DNA from: Pseudonocardia sp. EC080619-01
GTDB taxonomy: Bacteria > Actinomycetota > Actinomycetes > Mycobacteriales > Pseudonocardiaceae
Assembly (NCBI RefSeq): GCF_001420995.1
Contig: NZ_CP012184.1
Location: 1,472,501-1,536,500, forward strand
Direction: 5' to 3'
DNA: 64,000 nt
The notes beneath the pieces were generated by a model, which made no database searches, had not been told where the DNA came from, and worked only from the letters and a program-made list of their open reading frames with translations. Positions 50,601-58,900 of this stretch are shown piece after piece. A program made the position numbers and the translations under genes. Numbering within the stretch: position 1 is the first letter of the stretch; each line of letters begins with the position of its first letter.

Positions 50601-51764
50601 ATGACCACGACCGAGAGGGCCGCCGTGCCGGAGGTCCCACCGGGCCTGCGCGGCGTCGCCGTCACCACCACGACCCTCGGCGACGTCCGCGGCGACGAGG
50701 GCTTCTACCACTACCGCCAGTACTCCGCGGTCGAGCTCGCCCGGACCCGCACGTTCGTCTGCGCCTGGTTCCTCGCCGCCCGCGGACGGCTGCCCGACCC
50801 GGACGAGCGGGCCGCGTTCGCCGCCCGCATCGCGCAGCGCCGGGCGCTGCCCGCCGCGCTGTCCGCGCTGCTGCCGGGCATCGCCGCGGCGTGCGGCGAC
50901 GACCTGCTCGCCGGGCTGCGCGCCGCACTGTCGGTGCTCGGCCCGCTGCACGGCATGCGACCGGTGTGGGACGCCGGCCCGGAGCGCGGCGCCGACGACG
51001 CGCTCACCGTCTGCGCGGCGACGCCGACGATCCTGGCCGCGCTGCACCGGCTGCGGTCCGGCCTCGACCCGGTGCCGCCCCGGCCGGACCTGGAACCCGC
51101 GGCGGACTGGCTGTGGATGCTCACCGGCGCCGAACCCGACCCTGGGCACGCCCGCGCCGTCGACGCCTACCTGGTCAGCACGCTGGACCACGGGTTCAAC
51201 GCCTCCACCTTCACTGCACGCGTCGTCGCGTCGACCGGCGCGGACGTCGCGTCCGCGGTGACGGCGGCGACCGGTGCCTTCTCCGGCCCGCTGCACGGTG
51301 GCGCGCCGGACCGCGCGCTGGAGGGCCTCGACGCCATCGACCGCGACGCCGGCGGCTCGCCCGAGCGCTGGGTGGCGGACCGGCTCGCCGCCGGCGAACG
51401 GATCATGGGGTTCGGACACGCCGTGTACCGCGGGCCGGACCCGCGCACGGCGCTGCTGCGGGAGGTCGCCGAGCGGCTCGGCGGGCCGCTGCCCGCCCGC
51501 GCCGCCGACGTCGAACGCCGGGTCGCCGCCACCCTCGCCGAGCTCCGCCCGGACCGCCCGCTGCACGCGAACGTCGAGTTCTACGCCGGAGTGGTGATGG
51601 CGGGCTGCGGGATCCCGCGCAGCATGTTCACGCCGACGTTCGCGACCAGCCGGGTCGTCGGCTGGTGCGCCCACGTGCTGGAGCAGGCGGAGCAGCGTCG
51701 GCTGATCCGTCCGTCGGCCACCTACGTGGGCCCGCCGCCACCGGAGCCGGTGCCACCCCGCTGA
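50601..51764 (+). CDS. citrate synthase / 2-methylcitrate synthase family protein
   Basis: A 387-residue enzyme of the citrate synthase family, condensing oxaloacetate with acetyl-CoA or propionyl-CoA. GLRGVAVTTTTLGDVRGDEGFYHYRQY opens it, LDHGFNASTFTARVVAST and GPLHGGAPDRALE carry the first catalytic His region, IMGFGHAVYRGPDPR the second His, and NVEFYAGVVM, with RVVGWCAHVLEQ, the substrate Arg and acid segments. ATG at 50601 is preferred: TTGACA-17-GACCGT places the RNA start at the codon, so no Shine-Dalgarno is needed. It is divergent from the HTH-fused paralogue across an 80-nt control region. Confidence 0.87.
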   Translation: MTTTERAAVPEVPPGLRGVAVTTTTLGDVRGDEGFYHYRQYSAVELARTRTFVCAWFLAARGRLPDPDERAAFAARIAQRRALPAALSALLPGIAAACGDDLLAGLRAALSVLGPLHGMRPVWDAGPERGADDALTVCAATPTILAALHRLRSGLDPVPPRPDLEPAADWLWMLTGAEPDPGHARAVDAYLVSTLDHGFNASTFTARVVASTGADVASAVTAATGAFSGPLHGGAPDRALEGLDAIDRDAGGSPERWVADRLAAGERIMGFGHAVYRGPDPRTALLREVAERLGGPLPARAADVERRVAATLAELRPDRPLHANVEFYAGVVMAGCGIPRSMFTPTFATSRVVGWCAHVLEQAEQRRLIRPSATYVGPPPPEPVPPR

Positions 51765-51848
51765 ACCCGGCCGGGCGGGCACCGGTGAGAAAGCTGGCAA
51801 TGCAAACTTCCCGGTTGCCGCCGACATGCGGGACGTGCTCACCTGATC

Positions 51849-53333
51849 GTGCACATCCACAACAGCAGCGTCGGAGGTCGTGTGTTCCGGGCCCGTCGAT
51901 CCGCAGGAGCGTCCCCCGGAGCCCCCGCACAGGAGGCACGGCACCGGCCGGCCGTCGCGATCACCGTGCTCGCCTCGTGCGGCCTGCTCGTCTCGCTGGT
52001 GCAGACGATGGTCGTCCCGCTGCTGCCGCGCTTCCCGGAGCTGCTGTCGGTGAGCCCGTCGACGGCGTCCTGGCTGATCACCGCGAACCTCGTCGCCGGT
52101 GCCGTGTCGGCGCCGGTCCTCGGCCGGCTCGGTGACATGTACGGCAAGCGGCGGATGCTGCTGGTCGCCCTGGGCCTGGTCGGTGCCGGTTCGCTGCTCG
52201 GCGCGGTCGCCCCCGGCATCGGTCTCCTCCTGGTGGCGCGGGTGCTGCAGGGCGCGGCGTTCGGCGTCATCGCGCTCGGGATGAGCCTGATGCGTGACGT
52301 CCTGCCCGCCGACCGCGTCGGGTCCGGGGTCGGGCTGATGTCGTCGTCGCTCGGGTTCGGCGGCGCCATCGGGCTGCCGATCACCGGCGTCGTCGCGCAG
52401 TTCACCAGCTGGCGCTGGCTGTTCGCCGGGGCCGCGGTCATCGCCGTGTTCCAGATCCTGGTGGTACGGCGGCTGGTCCCCGAGTCGAACCTGCGCAGCG
52501 GCGGCCGGTTCGACACCGTCGGGGCGCTCGGTGTCGGCGCCGCCCTGGTGTGCCTGCTGCTGGCGGTGTCGAAGGGCAACGACTGGGGCTGGGCCTCGCC
52601 GCTGGTGCTCGGCCTGTTCGCCGCGTCGGTCGTGCTGGCCCTGGTGACGGGGCGGTACGAACTGCGGGTGCCGGGCCCGCTGGTGGACCTGCGCGTGTCC
52701 GCGCGGCCGGCGGTGCTCCTGACGAACCTCGCGTCGGTGCTGGTCGGCTTCGCCATGTTCGCGGGCTTCGTGCTCGCCACCCAGATCCTGCAGGCGCCGG
52801 TCGCGACCGGGTACGGCTTCGGGCTGTCGCTGGTCGTCGCCGGTCTGGTCCTGCTGCCGATGGGCGGCTCGATGGTGGTCTTCTCGTCGGCCTCGGCCCG
52901 GCTGTCCCGGGTCCGCGGGCCGCGCACCACGCTGGTGCTCGGCACGCTGCTGCTGGGCGCCGGCAACCTCGGGTTCGCCCTGATCCCGGGCACCGTGTGG
53001 CTGCTCATGCTGGTGTCCACCGTCGCGGCGGTCGGGGCGGCGCTGGCCTACTCGGCGATCCCGCTGACGATCATGCAGGCGGTGCCGGAGTCGGAGACGG
53101 CCGCGGCGAACAGCCTCAACACCCTCGCCCGCCAGCTGGGGACGAGCTCGTGCACGGCCGTCGTCGCCGCGGTGACGACGGCCCTGGTCCTCGACGGCGG
53201 CACCCTGCCCGCCGCCTCGGCCTACACGATCTCGTTCGCCGCGGCCGGTGTCGCGGCGCTGGTGGCGACGGTCCTCGTCGCCCTGACACCGGCGCCGTCG
53301 GTCGCGCGGGAGCCGGTCACCACCGCCTCCTGA
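51849..53333 (+). CDS. MFS multidrug exporter (DHA2-like, 14 TM)
   Basis: A 494-residue transporter with about 14 hydrophobic segments. A 34-residue polar N-terminus precedes helix 1 (VAITVLASCGLLVSLVQTMVVPLLP); LGRLGDMYGKRRMLLVALG is the motif A loop and GGAIGLPITGVVAQF is the motif C region. It probably exports hydrophobic compounds by proton antiport. GTG at 51849 is the first usable start in frame; the GGAGG at 51874-51878 does not lead to an in-frame start codon, so the true start is uncertain. It stands alone, 84 nt after the citrate synthase gene, with no regulator nearby. Confidence 0.8.
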   Translation: MHIHNSSVGGRVFRARRSAGASPGAPAQEARHRPAVAITVLASCGLLVSLVQTMVVPLLPRFPELLSVSPSTASWLITANLVAGAVSAPVLGRLGDMYGKRRMLLVALGLVGAGSLLGAVAPGIGLLLVARVLQGAAFGVIALGMSLMRDVLPADRVGSGVGLMSSSLGFGGAIGLPITGVVAQFTSWRWLFAGAAVIAVFQILVVRRLVPESNLRSGGRFDTVGALGVGAALVCLLLAVSKGNDWGWASPLVLGLFAASVVLALVTGRYELRVPGPLVDLRVSARPAVLLTNLASVLVGFAMFAGFVLATQILQAPVATGYGFGLSLVVAGLVLLPMGGSMVVFSSASARLSRVRGPRTTLVLGTLLLGAGNLGFALIPGTVWLLMLVSTVAAVGAALAYSAIPLTIMQAVPESETAAANSLNTLARQLGTSSCTAVVAAVTTALVLDGGTLPAASAYTISFAAAGVAALVATVLVALTPAPSVAREPVTTAS

Positions 53334-53859
53334 CCCGCGTTCCGGCGCGGTCCCGCCCACCGTTCCCACCCGTCACGGGAATTGCGTCCGTGTCGCGTTC
53401 CGGGCACCGGGACGGACGCCGGTCCGGTGACCGTCCCGTCCACTATGGATCCCTCTGCGCCCGGCCCGCCGCGCGGCGGCCCGCGGCCCGGCGCGGACCT
53501 ACGGCGGACCCGGTGTCGCCATCGACCGCGCCACACCCCCGCGCTGCATGTGCACGCCGGGAGACGGCGCGGGCACGTCCAGTGATCATTCCAGTGTGGA
53601 CACCGCGCGGGCGCCCACCTGCGGAGACAACAAGAATGTAATAAGAACCCGCGAGTAGACCCGCGGGTAACATTCTCGCCGGTAACAGTCCGAGTTGACC
53701 GACAATGCGTGAGCGCGCACACTCCGGGGCCGGATCACATTCCGATCGTGCCTGTTCACCGATACCGTCATCGGCACCGCTACCGATCCGATCACCCGGT
53801 CCGCATTCGCGTCCGGCCTGGTGATTCATCTGGCTGACGCCGCTCCAGGAGGTCGTCAC
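53334..53859. other. 526-nt intergenic region upstream of the KASIII-like gene
   Basis: No convincing gene. It is locally AT-richer than the rest of the window around 53630-53700. A large imperfect dyad lies at 53634-53675: GAATGT and ACCCGCG on the left face CGCGGGT and ACATTC on the right. TTGACC (53694-53699), 17 nt, CACACT is a possible promoter. AGGAGGTC at 53848-53855 is the Shine-Dalgarno of the next gene. The long leader suggests regulation of the downstream cassette. Confidence 0.5.
53634..53675. promoter_or_regulatory. imperfect inverted repeat in the KASIII upstream region
   Basis: Arms GAATGT (53634-53639) with ACATTC (53670-53675), and ACCCGCG (53647-53653) with CGCGGGT (53662-53668), surround AGTAGACC. 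It lies about 20 nt upstream of the putative -35 and could be an operator. Confidence 0.4.
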
Positions 53860-55809
53860 ATGAAGCCGTTCGTGGTCAACAGCCACGACCGTCTGGTCTT
53901 TCCCGCCAATTTCCTCGGCGAGCTCGACTTTTCGGTGATCGACGATCTCGAACAGTTCACCGCAATCGTCGGCCGCGATTTCGAGGCGAAAGCCCCTACC
54001 GGGACCGACATCCTGGAGCGCGTCACCACCGGCGCCTACCGGAGCCGCTTCGCGCTGCTGCGCGACATGAGCCAGAACCTGTTCTGGGTCAACCGGTACA
54101 CGCTGACCATGTTCGAGAAGCGGCCCACCCGCTGGCGCGACCTGCCGCGGCACCGGGGCGACGTCTTCCTCCCGACCCTCACCCCCTGGCGTGACGGCGA
54201 CAAGAAGGTCCGCGCGGTGCAGGAGGCCTTCGCGGTGCTGCCTTCCACCTGGGACGACGGCGTCGAGGAGAAGATCTTCGACCTGCTCTTCGACGTCTAC
54301 GGCAACCGTCGCCACCACGCGACCGAGCTGCCGGCGGTCAAGCCCACGGTGGAGCAGTTCCTGACCACCCCGGGCGCCCGCACCTTCGTCGTGCCGCACC
54401 ACGACCCGGACTACCCGGTCTTCTCCTGGAGCGAGATCCTCGACGCGCACGCCGAACGGCCCGAGCTCGAGGCGCTGACCCGCTGGGCGATGGTCCTGCA
54501 CAACCAGTACCCGTGGGACCGCGCGGCCACCGAGCTGCGCACCGCCGACGAGATCGGCGACGACGACCACGTCATCGCGTTCCACCCGCGCAACCGCGAC
54601 GTGGCGGCCTTCCTCGACCGCGCCACCGGCGCCCGCCCGGCCCGCCGCGGCCGGATCGCGACGCAGGCCGAGCCGGTCGAGCCGGAGCGCCCGCTGCCGC
54701 CGGTGCGGGTCCGCGAGGCGTTCGCGGTCCAGCCGAAGGTGGAGGCCCTCGCGGTCGTCCGCGGCGAGCACGTCTGCTCGAACGACGACGTCGTGCGCAA
54801 CTCCGCGTTCTCCTGGTCGCCGATGAGCGCCGAGGAGATCTCCACCAAGACCGGCATCGACCAGCGCCGCTACACCGAGCTGGACATCGAGGACCTCGCC
54901 TGGGCCGCGGCGGTCCGGGCGCTGGAGCACTCCGGGCGCGACCGGTCCGAGATCGGAGCCGTGCTCGTCGCCACCTGCACCAGCGAGCGGCTGATCCCGT
55001 CGCTGTCGACGTGGCTGTCCGGTCAGCTGGGGCTGCTGCAGACGCACTGCTCGGCCGACATCGTCGCCGCCTGCGCCGGCCTGCCCTACGGCCTGGCCGA
55101 GGCCGTCCGGCAGCTGCAGGAGGTCCGGCGCCCGGTGCTGCTGGTCTGCGTCGAGAAGTTCTCCGACAAGATCGGCAACGTCCGCACCTCCCGGATGATC
55201 TTCGGGGACGGCGCCGCGGCCATGGTGGTCGCACCGGCGGCCGAGGGCGAGCGCGGCGACGTCGACCTCCTCCAGACCTACGCGTCGGGCCCCGTCTCCC
55301 AGGTCAACTCGATCATCTGGCCGAACCCGGAGTTCGACAACGACATCACCGTCTACGGGCCCGAGGTGAAGGCGCTCGTCGCCCGCTACCTCTCCCAGAT
55401 GATCGGCGAGCTGACCGAGCAGGTCGGCCCGGACGGCACGGGCACGATGCTCGACGCGGTCGACCTGATCGTCCCGCACCAGGCCAACAAGACGATGATC
55501 CTGCAGCTCGCGGCGAAGGCCGGCCTCTCGGCGGAGCAGCTGTACTTCAACATCGGCTCGATGGGCAACGTGTCGGCGGCGTCCATCCCGATCGCGCTCC
55601 ACGACGCCTGCACCGACGGCGCCGTCACCGGCCGCACCCGGGTCTTCGCTCCCGGCTTCGGCGCCGGGGCCGTCGGCGGCTACGCGGTGCTCGAGGTCGA
55701 TCCGGCCGTCATGGCCCCGGAGGTGGTCCTCGACCCGGCGGCCGCGCCCGAGGCGGCCGCCGTGGCGGCCCCCACGTCCGACGACGTCCGTATCGCGTTC
55801 GGCGAGTGA
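53860..55809 (+). CDS. extended beta-ketoacyl synthase III (FabH-like) with N-terminal domain
   Basis: A 649-residue protein. Residues about 295-620 are a KASIII with the full triad Cys405 (IVAACAGLPYG), His540 (IVPHQANKTM) and Asn570 (GSMGNVSAAS); the spacing (135 and 30 residues) is nearly that of E. coli FabH. The first 270 residues (starting MKPFVVNSHDRLVFPANFLG, with LLRDMSQNLFWVNRYTLTMF) match no family I recognise. ATG at 53860 is set by AGGAGGTC. It is followed by a carboxylase and a FabG-like reductase, so it may condense malonyl-CoA with acetyl- or acyl-CoA, as NphT7 does. No acyl carrier protein gene is near. Function of the extra domain is unknown. Confidence 0.8.
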   Translation: MKPFVVNSHDRLVFPANFLGELDFSVIDDLEQFTAIVGRDFEAKAPTGTDILERVTTGAYRSRFALLRDMSQNLFWVNRYTLTMFEKRPTRWRDLPRHRGDVFLPTLTPWRDGDKKVRAVQEAFAVLPSTWDDGVEEKIFDLLFDVYGNRRHHATELPAVKPTVEQFLTTPGARTFVVPHHDPDYPVFSWSEILDAHAERPELEALTRWAMVLHNQYPWDRAATELRTADEIGDDDHVIAFHPRNRDVAAFLDRATGARPARRGRIATQAEPVEPERPLPPVRVREAFAVQPKVEALAVVRGEHVCSNDDVVRNSAFSWSPMSAEEISTKTGIDQRRYTELDIEDLAWAAAVRALEHSGRDRSEIGAVLVATCTSERLIPSLSTWLSGQLGLLQTHCSADIVAACAGLPYGLAEAVRQLQEVRRPVLLVCVEKFSDKIGNVRTSRMIFGDGAAAMVVAPAAEGERGDVDLLQTYASGPVSQVNSIIWPNPEFDNDITVYGPEVKALVARYLSQMIGELTEQVGPDGTGTMLDAVDLIVPHQANKTMILQLAAKAGLSAEQLYFNIGSMGNVSAASIPIALHDACTDGAVTGRTRVFAPGFGAGAVGGYAVLEVDPAVMAPEVVLDPAAAPEAAAVAAPTSDDVRIAFGE

Positions 55810-55923
55810 CAGGGTTGGGGCCCCACCGGTAGGACAGGGCGAGCGAACCTCGTCCCGTCACCGGCCCGGGGGCACCGCCCGTGTCACCGAACGCCGCCGC
55901 AGCCACCAGGAGCAGTGAAACCC

Positions 55924-58900
55924 GTGTTCTCGCGCATCGCCATCGTCAACCGCGGCGAACCCGCCATGCGGTTGATCAACGCCGTCCGTGAGTGGAACGC
56001 AGAGAACGGACCCGACCGCCGGCTGCGCACCATCGCGCTCCACACCGCCGTCGACCGTCGTGCGATGTACGTCCGGGAGGCCGACGAGGCCGTCCTGATC
56101 GGACCGGACGACCCGGACCACATGGGTGCGAGCCCCTACCTCGACCTCGCCGAGCTCGAGCGGGCGCTGCGGGTGTCGCGGGCCGAGGCGGTCTGGCCGG
56201 GCTGGGGCTTCGTCTCCGAGAAGGCCGAGTTCGCCGAGCTCTGCGCACGGCTCGGGATCACCTTCGTGGGCCCGTCGGCCGAGGTGATGCGCCGGCTCGG
56301 CGACAAGATCGCCTCCAAGCAGCTGGCCGAGTCGGTCGGCGTGCCGATGGCCCCGTGGTCCGGCGGCCCGGTCGCCGATCTCGACGCGGCCCGCAAGGCC
56401 GCCGAGACCGTGGGCTACCCGCTGATGGTGAAGGCGACCGCGGGCGGCGGCGGCCGCGGCATCCGGTTCGTGGCGGGCCCGGAGCACCTGGACGAGGCCT
56501 TCGAGCGGGCGGCGTCCGAGGCGTCGCGGACGGCGGGCGACGCGACGGTGTTCCTGGAGCGCGCGGTCGCCGGCGGGCGGCACGTCGAGGTCCAGGTCGT
56601 CGCGGACGCGACGGGGGACGTGTGGACCCTGGGGGTCCGGGACTGCTCGGTGCAGCGCCGGAACCAGAAGGTGATCGAGGAGTCGGCGTCGACCGCGCTG
56701 GACGCCGAGCAGGAGCGTCTGCTGCGCGACTCCGCGGCCGACCTGGCCCGCGCCGCCGGCTACGTCAACGCAGGCACCGTGGAGTTCCTCTACCAGCCCG
56801 AGGAGAAGCTGCTCTCCTTCCTCGAGGTCAACACCCGGCTGCAGGTGGAGCACCCCGTCACCGAGGCGTGCACCGGCGTCGACATCGTGAAGCTCCAGCT
56901 GCACGTCGCCGCGGGCGGTGCGCTGGCCGAGGTCGCGACCTCGGTGCCGGCAGGATCCGGCTGGGCGATCGAGGCCCGGCTGACCGCCGAGGACCCGGAG
57001 CGCGAGTTCGCGCCCGCCCCCGGCCGGATCGAGCACCTCGCCCTGCCCAGCGGCCCCGGCATCCGGGTGGACACCGGCGTCGCGGCGGGCGACGTCATCC
57101 CGCCGCAGTTCGACTCCATGATCGCCAAGGTGATCGCGTGGGGCCGCGACCGCGACGAGGCCCGCGCCCGGCTCTCCCGCGCGCTGCGCCAGACCGCCGC
57201 GGTGATCGACGGCGGCTCCACGAACAAGGCGTTCCTGCTCGACCTGCTCGACCGCGACGAGCTGCGCGCCGGCGATGTGCAGACCACCTGGCTCGACGGG
57301 ATGATGGCGCAGGGCTACGCCCCGCCGCGCCGCATCGACGTCGCCCTGCTGGCCACCGCGATCCAGTCGCACGACGGCCACGTCGCCCGCCAGCAGGACC
57401 GGCTGTTCCGCTCCGCCGAGGCCGGCCGCCCCGAGGTCGGCTACGAGACCTGGCACCAGACCGACGTGACGGTGGCCGGGCAGTCGTACAAGCTGCGGGT
57501 CGCCCGCACCCGGGCCGGCCGCTACCGCGTCGAGCTCGACGGGACCTCGGTCGACGTCGACGTCGAGCGCAACGGCGCCTACGAGCGCCGGATCACCGTC
57601 GGTGAGCAGAGCTGGACCGTGCTGTCGGTCGCCCAGGAGTCCGACTACCTGGTCGAGGTCGACGGCGCCGTGCACCGCATCTCCGGCGGCGAGGCCGGCA
57701 TCGTGCGCGCGCCCGCCCCGGCGATGGTCGTCGCGCTGCCGGTCGCCCCCGGCGACGTCGTCTCCGAGGGCGACACCGTCGCCATCGTCGAGTCGATGAA
57801 GCTGGAGACCTCGCTGCGGGCGCCGTTCGACGGCACCGTCGCCGAGCTGCTCGTCCCGGCCAACACCCAGGTCGACGGCGGCACCAAGCTCGTCCGGCTG
57901 GAGCCCTCGGCCGACGCCGAGGCGGTCGCGGCCCCCACCGCCGACCGCGCCGACTTCGCCGCCTTCACCGCGGCAGGCACCGACGACGATCCCGCCGCCA
58001 CGGCCGCCGACGCGCTGTCCGCGCTGCGCTACCAGGTGCTCGGCTTCGACGTCGACGAGAGCCAGGCCCGGCCGCAGATGCGCCGCCTCGCCGGGGCCCG
58101 CGCGCGCCTCGCCGACGACGACCCGGCCGTCCTCGCCGGCGAGGTCGCCGTCCTGAGGATCTTCGGTGACCTGTGCGCGCTGTCCCGGAACCGCTCCGAG
58201 ACCGACGACGTCACCGGCGAGACCGAGCGCAACCCGCAGGAGTACCTCTACGCGTACCTGCGCAGCCGCGACGCCGACGACGAGGGCCTGCCCGAGTCGT
58301 TCCAGGCCAAGCTGCGCACCGCGCTCGCGCACTACGGCGTCTCCGACATCTCGTCCGACCCGGACCTCGGCCCGGCGCTGTACCGGATGTTCCTGGCACA
58401 CCGCCGCGCCCCGCAGCAGGTGCCGGTCGTGCTGCACCTGCTCAACTGGCGCCTCGAGCACCCCCGCTCGCTCGCCGGGCTGTCGTCCGCGGCCCGGGAG
58501 GACTACCTGCGGACCCTCGACGAGCTCGTCGTCGCCACCCAGCTGCGGCACCCCGTCGTCGGCGACACCGCACGGCTGGTCCGCTACCGCGCGTTCGACG
58601 CGCCGGTCGTGGCGGCCGAGCGCTCGCACGCGCTCGCCGAGCTCCGGGAGAGCCTGGACGTGCTGGCCACCGACCCGGCGACGCCGGACCGGGCCCGCCG
58701 GATCGACGCGCTGGTCGCGTCGTCGGAGTCGATCCTCGGCGTCTTCGGGGAGCGGCACGACGCCGTCCTGCTGGAGGTCATGACCCGGCGCTACTACCGG
58801 GTGCGGCCGCTGCGCGACCTGGAGCTCACCGAGCACGCCGGCAAGCCGCTGCTGACGGCGCGCTACCAGCACCTCGGCAACGACCGGACGCTGTTCGCCT

